A DNA stretch of 64,000 bases from Oopsacas minuta (lineage: Eukaryota > Porifera > Hexactinellida > Lyssacinosida > Leucopsacidae). Positions 1 to 10,612 of the stretch are shown one piece after another; position 1 is the first letter of the stretch, and each line of letters opens with the position of its first letter. The notes beneath the pieces are model-generated. The model made no database searches, was not told where the DNA came from, and saw only the letters and a list, made by a program, of their open reading frames with translations. Location of the stretch: positions 434,001 to 498,000 of the forward strand of contig JAKMXF010000233.1 of assembly GCA_024704765.1 (NCBI GenBank), read 5' to 3'. Position numbers and translations under genes: made by a program.

Positions 1-615
1 GTGAATAACAAACTAACCATTGTGTTTATTTGCATTTTTAATCAGTCGCCTCTTATTTATGTGTTCTACCAATTTTCTATCCTCGAGTTTGTAACATATT
101 ATACTTCACTATTGTAATCACATTGCTTATTAGTTAGAACACGTGGATATATGTAAGTAGATTATAACGAGAAATCTATTATTTGTATTGGGTAATTGTG
201 TCAGTATTGTGTAAATTGTAATCATTATTGAATAATTAGATAATTATCAGCAAAGTCATTCAGGGCGCGCCTAAGTTTCTGCTGATAATTATCAAAGCGC
301 GCCAATTTTCCCGCCAGAATTTCTATATTTTGTGCATAAAGTTAACGAAAACTCTGAATAATGGGCATAATTCGTGGCAAATATTAAACTGATCACCCTA
401 CGTCTTTTATAAAGCAATTTCGAAACAGAGCAGAAGTTCCCAACCTTTATTCACCCGTGGACCCTCCCATAGTTTCAGTACAAATTTTGAGATCTCTGCT
501 GTCGTCCATGGGTCCACGAACTTTTGTTGGGAACAGCTGACTTAGAAGATAACCGCAATTGCGAGCACCAACTAACGAACTTTTACTGGGAAACTAATAT
601 TACATATATTATCAC
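1..615. other. Plexin intron, left edge
   Basis: This follows the plexin transmembrane exon on the minus strand and no further coding exon is visible. It holds an inverted repeat around 240-300 (GATAATTATCAGC arms) and a family D repeat at about 424-540. The short ORFs here overlap these repeats and show no protein family features. Confidence 0.6.
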
Positions 616-3600
616 CTGTTTTACATTCCTTCGCTATATTAGATTCCAGCTTTGTATATTCATAAATAATATTTTTAACTTGTCGCTGCTGTCTGTATCT
701 GTAATATCTTATAACCACACAAAATAACAGAGTAAGAGCGATCCCTAATACAACCATAAGGATTACAGCAGATGATCCAACGATAGCATAGCCGTACTGT
801 TCGGAGAATGTTGTGTCTGGTGGAGAAATTGGATCGGTGAATGTACAGTTGTGTGTATTACCAATTTCTACCTAAATAAATTTGATTGTGGATACATTGA
901 GGTGGATTTTTAAGGGGAAAAGGCAATAATATCTTAATTAAGCCACAATTACTGGTGGCTCAACCACTTCGCATGACCGTATCTCAAAAACTATAAATCC
1001 GTTCTCTATGGTAAAAATTGCAAAAAGTAGGTCAGAATGCCATCTTCCTGAAAAATTATGTCTCAGGACGATTCGCCCTACCATTAATACTCTATACCGG
1101 GGTATTTATGAGGTTTAATGCAGTGGTTCCCACCTGTATCCATGGAAGACAGTTTTTTTGTTAAAATTGGTATAGGGGGTACAGGGGTGTAAATGTGCAT
1201 CTACAGTCTCCCGCCGTGGTGAAAGGAGCCTAAAACGGCCACGGATGAACTTACCCTTAGGGTCCCAGATATCTGACTGGTTGGTATACATTCTAGATTA
1301 TCATCAGTAAGAGTTAGAATTGTACACCCAACTTTCTGGTTAGAAGTTGAGGTTATTGTAATGGAGTATTCATCTTCCTTAACTGACGAGAAACCAGTTC
1401 CCTATATAGAAATAAATATGTACAAATAAATACAAATGAACATCAAAATATATTCTCCTTACCCCTAACCAACTAATTTCCCTTTCACTACAGTGGTACC
1501 TGTATTGTACGACCCCTGCCATGAGCGACCACATTTGTCGGAACGCCAGGTGGTCGTACAAGGCAGGTACCACTGTATTAACATGGATATATTATACACG
1601 TCTAAATACCTTGATAATGATGCTACTCTTATAAACTGGGTCATCAGCACACATAGGATACTATAATATAATATATATATGTTTGTTTGTTTGTTTATTC
1701 ATTCGTTTATTACTTACCATTAATAGGGTATTCATTAATGTATATTCCACTACTATCACCCCATAATAGATGGAATTGAATCAGGTCTATATCTTCACTA
1801 AAAACCACAACTGGAGGATCACATTCAATTAGCATAGAAGATATCCAATTAGCATTCCGTATGGCATTCCCGTTGCTATACAGGTATATACAGGAGTATT
1901 GGAATCCTAGTATGGGTTCTGGCGCATTAACAGTAAATAGTCCCAATACGTCTGTAGTGTTATCTCCACTATGAACGGATAGTTCTATAGTTTCAGTAAT
2001 AGAAGGGCAGAAAGATGAGTTCATGCTTGGCTAGAGACGAAAATTTGTATAAACAAATGCTTTTAACAGTATAGCAGTGTTTGCTATATTGTTAAAACCA
2101 TAATAGCTAGAGTGCTGAGCTCTCAAGGAATGTTTAAATATCCTGAGGGTGTGCATGTGAGGTCAGATAATTTTGGAATTGTTAAAATGGCCTGGTCCCG
2201 CCTGGCTAAGCGGGGTCTACTCTATTTTATCTAACCTGTACAGCAGTGTTGGTACAAATAGTATTCGAGTGAGTACAAATATTGTCGTATAGACACCAGT
2301 AACAAGGTGCTGGAGATGAAGTACACGTCTCACATCTGGAATGGTAACTACAGTCATAGAAAATAAATCCATCTTCTTGTAGTGAAAAGTTACTAGCAAG
2401 TTCAGTCGAGTAGAGTGAAAAGTCAATAAATTGGAACTCTATACAAAAATATTAAAATTAGCTATTATTCCGACATTGAAGTTACGCTGCATCAGTAAGG
2501 GAATTCATGCAACATAGGCAAACTACACTGTATTATACACAGGGCATACTCACCGCTAGATATCGTGAACTGAATAGGAACTTCACAATACGCCTGTACC
2601 TCTCCGGGTATATCAGGACCAGTTAGACTAATATCCACACCAAACATAGTTATTCTATCAACGCTAGTACGATATGACAGGAATACACACTCATACGTGT
2701 AGGTAGTCTGTAGTTGAGGCAAATTCTGTATGCTCAGTATTAACTAGAAGGAAATAGAGAATTAGTGGATAAGAGCACCCTTGGGAGGAGCAATACATAT
2801 TTAAATACACAGGAATATGTGAGAACCGTTTTCCAGAGGTCGCTGTAGAGATATACCAGAAAGGGAGCAGGTAGCCGTTAACCAGGTTTAATTGAATTTT
2901 AGTTCCGAGGTAGAATGATAAGATCTTAACAAACCTGTGTCGTTTCCCCTGTTTGAGCAAGGGAAGGAGTTATAGAGTTTATAATCAGACATAGAGTAGA
3001 GTTATTTGTTATCCATCTCAGAGATAGATCTGCACTAGCACAAGCTGATCTAAATACAACACATAATATACTTAGCAAAGATTGCTGCAAAATGAACCTT
3101 GCATAAACTGCTTGCATAAAGCTAACTATTGTGACAAACGTAATTCTGACTCGATTGCATAATTCGCCCAAGATTACTGCCTGTTCCCCCACAAATGTTA
3201 TTTTCACATTAATAGCAAAAATGTTGATTTAATCATAATCAATAAAATACAAATAAGAAAGTGTCCATTTGTGTACACTCAATTAATCTAAACCATTATC
3301 TGAACATATACTCTTAGGCTCAGTAGATATATAACGTTCATTTCTTCTAGCATTTCTCATATGTAATAGCTTCAATATCCTCCAAGCTACAGGAGGGGAA
3401 CAGTTGAGTACAGATATTATAGGGTATATCAGGCCAGTCGAAAGAGAATTGTTCTCAACTTCACTCCAGATTTCTTCCAATGATTTGTCCTGATTGAAAT
3501 CTTCCATACAAAAATTCTCGAATGAGATCTGGAATTGTTCATGAGTTTCCAAAATAGTTTTGACAATTGATAACTCGCGAGATGGATTGCTATTAATCGC

Positions 3601-6600
3601 GATTTCAAGTATTGAATTCGCCGATTTCAACTTCGCCTTGACTTGACTGCATTCTAGTGCTTTGCCGAACTCTATGATCTTTCCAATACAATTCTCCATA
3701 TCATCTTTCATGTGGTTTATTAGATTCGAAACTCGGCTACACATAACTTCCACACAACACTGTTCATAAAGATGCGTCACTGTCCGGGTAAAATTCCGCA
3801 TAACCATGACATGATTGGTTGCTATGTTAACCAAATTTATCAAGCACTGTTTGCTCGTTAGCGTCCCGACAATTGTCTCTACAGAAGTGAGGCTAATTAT
3901 CCTTGAGAACGATCCCATAAGCGACCCGTGGGGTAAATCGAATTCAGATAATTCTGGCAGTTCGATATCGTACATGATTAGATTCCCTATCGTCTTATAG
4001 ATCTCGTTAGAACATGTGTAAAGCTGTTCAAGGAAGGAGAGACCGTCGCTTAATAGAGTCCTGAGTTCGATTAGTTTATCACGGACGCGTTGTGGATGTG
4101 AAATATCGCAATCTTCAACTTGTCCTGAATAGAATGATAATCTGCAGCACAATATGACGTCATCAATTCGCTCTAAGGTTGAATTGACAGTTATCAACAT
4201 GTCTGTCAGTTTGGAACTTGTGTTTTCTGAGTCATATATTTGTGACTGTGATCTGACTGACTGTAAAATCGAGCTGCGAACTGATGTGAATTCTATCGGT
4301 TCTTCTAGAGAACTTTCTTCTTCAGTAAACCATGAGGCCATTTCGTATGATTGTAGTTGTATAGTTTGTTTATTTGTTTACGGAATAATCTCATATTTAT
4401 ACACAAAAACTATAAGGAATTCTTATAGAGAATTTGATCCATCATCATAGGGCTAATCACTTTGCAGTTATGCAGTATATTTGTTGTGTGAAAAGACTCT
4501 ACTATATTTATTATTATCTTATACGTTTACGTATACAAATACGAGACATTATATTTACAGATTATAATAATATAAATATGATATTATTAGCAGGTTATAC
4601 ATATGATGGGTAGTCATATATGAGTTGACAATTAACAATATTAAGGACGTCATTCCACTCATTTAGATAATCTGTAATTGTGACATACCAAATCCCCAGG
4701 ATTTTCGAATATTCCCAACTTAATTCCCAAGTTTTACAGTGGAGTTTGCTATTAGAGGAATTGTTTCCAATACAAAATGGACCTTAAGTCCCTGAATAAC
4801 TTGCTAATAGACGAACACCCAATGTATATACATAAATATTTAGCAATTCAAATAAACGATTGCGCGATTACCAAACATGAACTTACTTTCTAGTACAACT
4901 ATCCGTCAGTGAACAATACCCGCATATTGGGTCTATTGTATCAACACAGCTCTCACAGCTTGTATAACTATCACAGTTATCTATAGCGATTCTGTAGAGT
5001 AGAGTTTCTCTTGATGCGTATAGATATTCATTATAGCGACTAGCTATCATAGCAGTGAAGGGAACATTAAGTTTATTGTTTAGAAATATGTTTTCTATTA
5101 GAATTATACTGTTAGGACTGATTAGCTGAAACTATAGGAGAGACATAGTATAGTGTAATCTCCATAAATGGGGCTTGTGAAAACTGGGAGAATTCCTATT
5201 CCCGTACGAATGAAACTCCACAAACGGGAATTTGGCAGAAATGAGGTAGCATTATCGGCGGCCATGGCACTCCGTTTGTGGAAGCTACACTGTCCCCGAT
5301 TTCCTTGTGGTTTTCAAATCCATAGGGCCTTGGGATATTCCCATAGTACAAAAATACGAACACAAACGGACGGTAAAAATGTGTTTGCTTTATCCGGAGT
5401 AATACCAATTGAATAACTATTATAGGAGCTGATTATGTGGAATATTCCGGTAGTTCGTATTAACGCGGTTCCCTTGTACTTAACTTGAATATTTCCCCAA
5501 GATTGTTCCCAACATATACAAGAGCTGATTCATCGAATGAGAGAGGATATACAGCAGAAACTCCACTGTACATCGTGTTATCATAATTAAGATCTGTCCC
5601 AGGTATACCTGTGTAGTTATATATTCGGCAGGTATTTGAATCACTCATGCATAGCTCGCAAACTGAAATCGGCTACAAGATGGTAATTTTGTTAATTCAT
5701 CCAAAGGGAAATACATTGTGGTTTGAGAGATTCATAACTTACCTGTCCTTGTTTACAAGTATGATGTGTACCGCCAGCTACTTGAACCCAATCAAATACA
5801 TACTCAATCATTGCTGATCCATCCATGCAACTTTGTATTGTTGTATTGATTGTATTCTCTATATCTGATTGTGTATACACACAAATGACTGAATCTACAT
5901 CCAGTTCTCCAGTCGTAAAAGCCACTATGATAACTTGACCATAGAATGTGTTTAACTCTCCAAACGAGACAGTCTGTGGGTACTTCTTAAAACCATCACA
6001 TGGACTTAGACTTACTTCTATCAAAGAAACGATTGTTGACGGTGATAGTGATTCATTTTCACACATTCGCATTACATATAGAGGAAAATCCGATCCCTTA
6101 ATATGTCTGCTTATGAAATATACAAATCCATTTAGAGAATATGCCAACAGAGATCTGCGGGTTGGAGTTGTGCCCGTAGGAACAGTGCCAGTAAACTGAT
6201 CAGTGAAATCGGGTACAGGAATCTCCAATTTCGTATTATTGTATATGGTTGAGGGCTAAATTCTAGACGGATATAACCTCATAAATATCAAGGTGTTAAT
6301 CACCGGTGGAGATTTATGATATCCCCCAACGAAAGTAGAATCCATCGCACTTGCGAGAGATCCTCGAAATACTTAGAACTCAGTATTTGAATAAGATGCA
6401 CTCGTTAGCAAAATTGAGTACTAACTGAAGTACGTCTTAAGCCGAGTGCTAACTGTAATATATTGTAAATACTTGTTTAGCAATCTTACAATTGTGCTAT
6501 CAGGAATTCCCCACCAGAATATTAGGTATTATGACAACAGTAACAATATGCATTTTACTATTTACATGGAGAAGTGTTCCTTATAGGGTGGGATCAATCG

Positions 6601-9600
6601 TTACCTCGCCCAGGAAAAAATCCTGTATGAAACCCTGGCTGTTATCTAATTAATTACATTCCTATCCAACCAATCAATAACCAGTATCATATTTACAGAG
6701 AATAACAACTGTTAGATAAATGAATTATTATAAATCTAATTTTAGAATAACACAGACATCATCATGACAGTATACATTCCATAAGCTGTTTATTAATAAA
6801 ATTATTCAATTTATTATAAACTATATAAATTCCAAACATCACTCAGCGTTGCCAAGGTTAAATTCTGCAAAAATAAATTGGAAATAATGAAATCTGAAAC
6901 CAACATCTCACCATAGCAACCAATACTGACTAATACTATGTGTGAAACAATACAAAGCGATCGTAGCATTATTTCTCCGCAGCCGCAATATTGTATGGCA
7001 TGTTAAGCCCTATAAAATAGTTAGAACTTAGAATTTCTCTATAATATATGACGAATATTTGAACTGTGAAGTTTGAGAATGTCTCGCACGGATTCGGATT
7101 TTAATTTCGAGATTGAAAGATTACAACATGGACTATTTAGTGTATTTGATGATTATTTGCTTGTAGAATCAAGTACGTGTAATTTGAATGAAAAAGAGTT
7201 TGAGGGCCAGAATGAGTACGATGATTTGGAAGACTTAATCGAGCAATTTGAATCAATTCTCGAAACCAGTTTGGACAGTAGTTTGTATAGCAAATCAGTG
7301 AAATCTATTGCCATTCCTTTCTACAACACCAGTTTATTTCCCAACACGCCGTCTACTATAAATTTTCCAGGTCCCGACCAACATATCGATTTCTTTCCCA
7401 GAGAAGTACAGCCTATTTTGTACTGGAAACACAGTGCTATAACCCCTAATATTGTCAGGAAATGTGTGAAAGACGCAGGTTTCAGGACGACAACTGGTGA
7501 CGAATGGATCGGCTACTTTGGTAAACATATGAAAGCAAGTTCCTTCAAGTCCCTCGCTCCCTTTCAGAAGTTCAATCACTTCCCGGGGTCATTCCAATTG
7601 GGTCGTAAAGACAATCTCTGGCGGAATCTCAACAAACTGCAACTCAAAAACTCAAGACATGATTTTAGATTTCTCCCACAAACATTTATACTCCCAGGGG
7701 ATTATGAATCTTTCAAATATAACTGGAACATCCAAGGACCCGAGACAAGATGGATTAAAAAGCCATTAGCAAGCGCACGGGGGATCGGCGTCGAGTTGAT
7801 ACAAACATTAGCTGATATCCCTAAAGATAAGCCTTTGATTGTACAACGGTATATCACCAATCCTCTCCTAATAAACGAGTCCAAATGTGATTTAAGGATA
7901 TACGTATACGTGACGTCATTTGACCCTCTTATTGTGTACATTTACAAAGATGGAGTTGCTAGATTTGCTACTGAGAAATACTCAAATTCTTCTGAAGATA
8001 TTCATAATAGATTCATACATCTCACGAATTACTCGGTGAATAAGATGAATCCGAATTTCCATATTACAAAAGACGGAAGCAAAGCCGAGGGGCATAAATG
8101 GACATTAACCACGTTCTGGAGAATTCTCCAACAAAATGGAATTGATACAAATCGAATTTGGGAAGAAATCAAATCAATGGTGCTTAAGACAATCATATCA
8201 GTGGATTCGTGTATAAATACATATGTTAAGAACAAAGTGAAGTGCAAGGAATGTTGTCATGAACTATTCGGATTTGATGTAATACTGGACGCGGATTATA
8301 AGCCCTGGCTACTTGAAGTTAATATTTCACCAAGTCTTCATTCCGTATCGGAGTTCGATGTTAGTTTAAAATCACCGCTTGTAGCAAATCTGCTTACACT
8401 CGCTGGATATCGTGTTCCGAATAATGATTCACCACCAATATCCTTGACTTCGAATGAGCGATATAAACACGCATATTTCGCCAGGAAAGGAGTACAGAAC
8501 TACAGTCCGTCCAAACTCTTAGCTACACTGACACCCGATGATATAAGAACACTTATAGACACAGAGGACGAGCTGAAAAGATGCGAGCATTTCGAACGAA
8601 TATTCCCGAATGATTCCACAGAAAAATACCTACATTTCTTCCCAATTCAGAGATACTATAATTTACTGTTAAACGCTTGGTACAAAAGTTCATATGGTAA
8701 AACGAATAGAGGTGTTACATTCCTCAAATCACTAGCTGATGATAATATGCACATAACACGGAGCCCGCCTAAATCTCGTGTATGGAGTCCTGCTAAAGGT
8801 AACATATTCGGTTTTAAACACATTACAATGAAGAAATATCAATTGTCTGTTTTTACACAAAAAAGATCTTTGTCTTGCAATTAGTCTAACTATTGATTTG
8901 TTAAGTTTATGGAAATATTGGTAATATACATATGCCTATTTTATTAAAGAATATTCACATATGAGAAACTTGTTTCAGCTCCACATGGTGTACATCTAAG
9001 CATGTGGACGGGCGGTGTTGCATAATACAAAGTGTCCAATTCATGCAATTCCAATGATTCTACTTGTAAATATGTTAATTAAGCGTGTTAAGGGAAGTCT
9101 GTGAAGATAAAATCACTACTATTCACCCGTTAGTTAGTAAATATATTGTATAGTTGAATTTCATATTACAGGTAAACTTGATGCGGGCGGTGGAGCTGAA
9201 ATAAGTTTCCAACTAACACAAATGGCATTCAGGCTCCGGCCGTCGCTTATTTATGTCCTGTGGACAATTGGACACAATTACCCATAACTTACAGTAATCT
9301 GTATGTAATTGCACCTGTTCTCTCATCTGCTATGACAAAACAAATAGAATTAGATCCTCGTATCGTTACAGGGAGAATTTCCATATCATTATTAGGAAAT
9401 GTAGCATGTGAATTATCTATAAATCCCGAGCCTGTAAACCTATTCTTCTGGGATACATCTGTGATATTGAATATGAAGCAATAACCTGTTTTTATGGAAC
9501 AAGCAAAACCAGTCTTAATATCGGGAGATACTATCACATTTCTACAAATACAAAATGTTAGATCAAAGGTTTATAAACTGTTTTCACCCCTGGTACTAAT

Positions 9601-10123
9601 TTTAACACATTCTGTGGACCCCGGCTGTTGTCCGTGGTCCAACAAGGGTTCGGGCGGATGGATGAGAATCTCACAATTTCCAACTCGGTATAATAATTTT
9701 CGGGATCTTCGAAAATTTCCTTGCATATATTTCCAAGTTTTACATCCAAAAATAGCAATTCCAGGCTATTATTCGGGGAAAAGGCACATAAATTTGCAAA
9801 TATTTCCCAAGAGGGTTGTGAAGTATGTAAGCTATTCCCTCGAAGGTTCTGTTAGTAAATATCTAAAGTTTGTAAATTATTGTTATTAATATGAGTACTC
9901 ACGTTGCTGTTAGCTCATTGCTCTCAAACTTAGATTTCGTAACCATAGTATCATCGATGTGATAAAGGAATGTAGCAGCCACATACACCTCATTAGTCAA
10001 CTCGTTCAATACGAAATCTTCAATATGTCTCTGTTCGGACCATTCAAGCACTTTGGATGGGTTTAGTGACGTCACGATTGCGATATACGTAAGAGCAATG
10101 AAAAATGAGAAAATCGATTTCAT
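616..10123 (-). CDS. Plexin-family semaphorin receptor, N-terminal and transmembrane part (3' end beyond left edge)
   Basis: Cell-surface semaphorin receptor read from spliced exons. Exon 1 (10123-9903) has a signal peptide (MKSIFSFFIALTYIAIVTS) and the start of the Sema domain. Sema continues in 9541-9293, 6255-5743 and 5672-5485. Exon 5125-4887 ends Sema and carries a PSI domain (CESCVDTIDPICGYC). Exons 3049-2935 and 2743-2554 fit the post-PSI plexin segment. Exon 2438-2236 is a second PSI (CETCTSSPAPCYWC). Exons 2030-1718, about 1668-1618 and 1401-1255 are third-PSI/IPT-like. Exon 871-616 holds one transmembrane helix and a juxtamembrane segment like plexins (KLESNIAKECK). A donor at 616-610 (GTGATA) shows the gene continues leftward, where a RasGAP domain is expected. 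Some junctions (9293 to 6255, 5485 to 5125, 1718 to 1668) do not keep phase, so small exons may be missing. Two other genes sit in its introns. Confidence 0.85.
948..1085. repeat. Dispersed repeat, family I
   Basis: Starts near GTGGCTCAACCACTT and matches, with substitutions, 24510-24640 and (reverse-complement) about 18940-19035. It lies in a plexin intron. No coding content. Confidence 0.6.
1488..1580. repeat. Short palindromic MITE
   Basis: About 90 bp with terminal inverted repeats of roughly 25 bp (ACAGTGGTACCTG at the left, CAGGTACCACTGT at the right), flanked by TA. Likely a minimal pogo/Tigger-like MITE in a plexin intron. Confidence 0.65.
3283..4341 (-). CDS. Unrecognised 352-residue intronless ORF nested in a plexin intron
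   Basis: I do not recognise this protein. It is one uninterrupted frame from an ATG at 4341 to TAA at 3283, far longer than chance in this AT-rich sequence. It has balanced composition and looks mostly alpha-helical, with several amphipathic leucine/isoleucine-rich stretches and about ten cysteines. No signal peptide or transmembrane segment is evident. It lies between plexin exons 5125-4887 and 3049-2935 on the same strand, so it is either a nested gene or a retrocopy. It could also be a very long plexin exon, but it has its own start and stop and no plexin domain features. Confidence 0.6.
   Translation of the reverse strand: MASWFTEEESSLEEPIEFTSVRSSILQSVRSQSQIYDSENTSSKLTDMLITVNSTLERIDDVILCCRLSFYSGQVEDCDISHPQRVRDKLIELRTLLSDGLSFLEQLYTCSNEIYKTIGNLIMYDIELPELSEFDLPHGSLMGSFSRIISLTSVETIVGTLTSKQCLINLVNIATNHVMVMRNFTRTVTHLYEQCCVEVMCSRVSNLINHMKDDMENCIGKIIEFGKALECSQVKAKLKSANSILEIAINSNPSRELSIVKTILETHEQFQISFENFCMEDFNQDKSLEEIWSEVENNSLSTGLIYPIISVLNCSPPVAWRILKLLHMRNARRNERYISTEPKSICSDNGLD
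4887..5125 (-). CDS. Plexin exon: end of Sema plus first PSI domain
   Basis: Preceded by TTTCAG and followed by GTAAGT. The translation contains the blade-like LYASRETLLYRIAIDNC and then the PSI cysteine pattern SCESCVDTIDPICGYC. This exon is diagnostic for the plexin assignment. It is listed separately because it was found by translating between splice sites rather than as an ATG-started ORF. Confidence 0.85.
5165..5400. repeat. Dispersed repeat, family E
   Basis: Shows the family hallmark of CTCCACAAACGG facing CCGTTTGTGGA with internal GGGA/GAATTC-like segments. It lies between two plexin exons. The ORFs here (5168-5416 plus, 5196-5408 minus) come from this element. Confidence 0.5.
7073..8884 (+). 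CDS. TTLL4: TTLL4-like tubulin polyglutamylase, single exon
   Basis: ATP-grasp ligase that adds glutamate side chains to tubulin and some other proteins, acting on microtubules, cilia and cytosolic targets. The 603-residue ORF is uninterrupted. An N-terminal acidic region of about 130 residues is followed by the TTL domain: GKHMKASSFK and NHFPGSFQLGRKD near 150-175, the nucleotide-binding KPLASARGIG near 235, QRYI and DLRIYVYVTSF near 265-285, HLTNYSVNK near 325, and ELFGFDVILD then PWLLEVNISPSL near 405-425. The C-terminal LTPDDIRTLI and FERIFP segment near 490-520 is typical of the TTLL4 subgroup. It sits in the long intron between plexin Sema exons on the opposite strand. Two in-frame ATGs are close together (MRMS); either could start. 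Confidence 0.92.
   Translation: MRMSRTDSDFNFEIERLQHGLFSVFDDYLLVESSTCNLNEKEFEGQNEYDDLEDLIEQFESILETSLDSSLYSKSVKSIAIPFYNTSLFPNTPSTINFPGPDQHIDFFPREVQPILYWKHSAITPNIVRKCVKDAGFRTTTGDEWIGYFGKHMKASSFKSLAPFQKFNHFPGSFQLGRKDNLWRNLNKLQLKNSRHDFRFLPQTFILPGDYESFKYNWNIQGPETRWIKKPLASARGIGVELIQTLADIPKDKPLIVQRYITNPLLINESKCDLRIYVYVTSFDPLIVYIYKDGVARFATEKYSNSSEDIHNRFIHLTNYSVNKMNPNFHITKDGSKAEGHKWTLTTFWRILQQNGIDTNRIWEEIKSMVLKTIISVDSCINTYVKNKVKCKECCHELFGFDVILDADYKPWLLEVNISPSLHSVSEFDVSLKSPLVANLLTLAGYRVPNNDSPPISLTSNERYKHAYFARKGVQNYSPSKLLATLTPDDIRTLIDTEDELKRCEHFERIFPNDSTEKYLHFFPIQRYYNLLLNAWYKSSYGKTNRGVTFLKSLADDNMHITRSPPKSRVWSPAKGNIFGFKHITMKKYQLSVFTQKRSLSCN
8960..9215. repeat. MITE family B
   Basis: About 255 bp with terminal inverted repeats GAAACTTGTTTCAGCTCCAC at the left and GTGGAGCTGAAATAAGTTTC at the right. 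It lies in the plexin intron just downstream of TTLL4. Close copies occur at 13176-13458, 18163-18440 and 27883-28170. Confidence 0.8.
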
Positions 10124-10612
10124 TCAAGTAATTGGGTTGCTACGTTGTTGAAAGAAATCGTAAAATATCTAACAAGATGGCGAACCACTGGAAAGTGGAC
10201 AAATAAACGATTAGAACACTTTAATGGGAGATATTAAAAAGAGTAACTGTTACTTATTCGTTGTCACGCTACTTCATTCATAGAATTGAGATTATAGCTT
10301 GCTTTAGCCATTCATAGCAATTTGTGTTGGGATACTATAGCAATTCATTTCCAGGCAGATTTCGGGGGGATGGGATATAAACTTCAACTCAGGTTAGAAA
10401 GAGCAGGAATTCTGGCCAAAATCGGAATAGTTGGCAATTATGGCGAAAGTATGGAAAATTGTGTAAGTACAAATCATAGCACCATTGGACAGGACAAGGA
10501 CCAAATCGGTTTATTATTATTCAATGAATCAAGTATACATTTCCACAGTTGCATTAATAAGTAACAAAAGTGTATTTCTCAAGAATATATACAAAAAATC
10601 CAGCAAAGAACA
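10124..10612. other. Spacer between pleckstrin-like and plexin genes
   Basis: Probably the plexin promoter and the pleckstrin 3' flank, since both genes are on the minus strand. Short ORFs such as 10322-10564 have no recognisable domain or splice context. No repeat family used here is clearly present. Confidence 0.5.
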
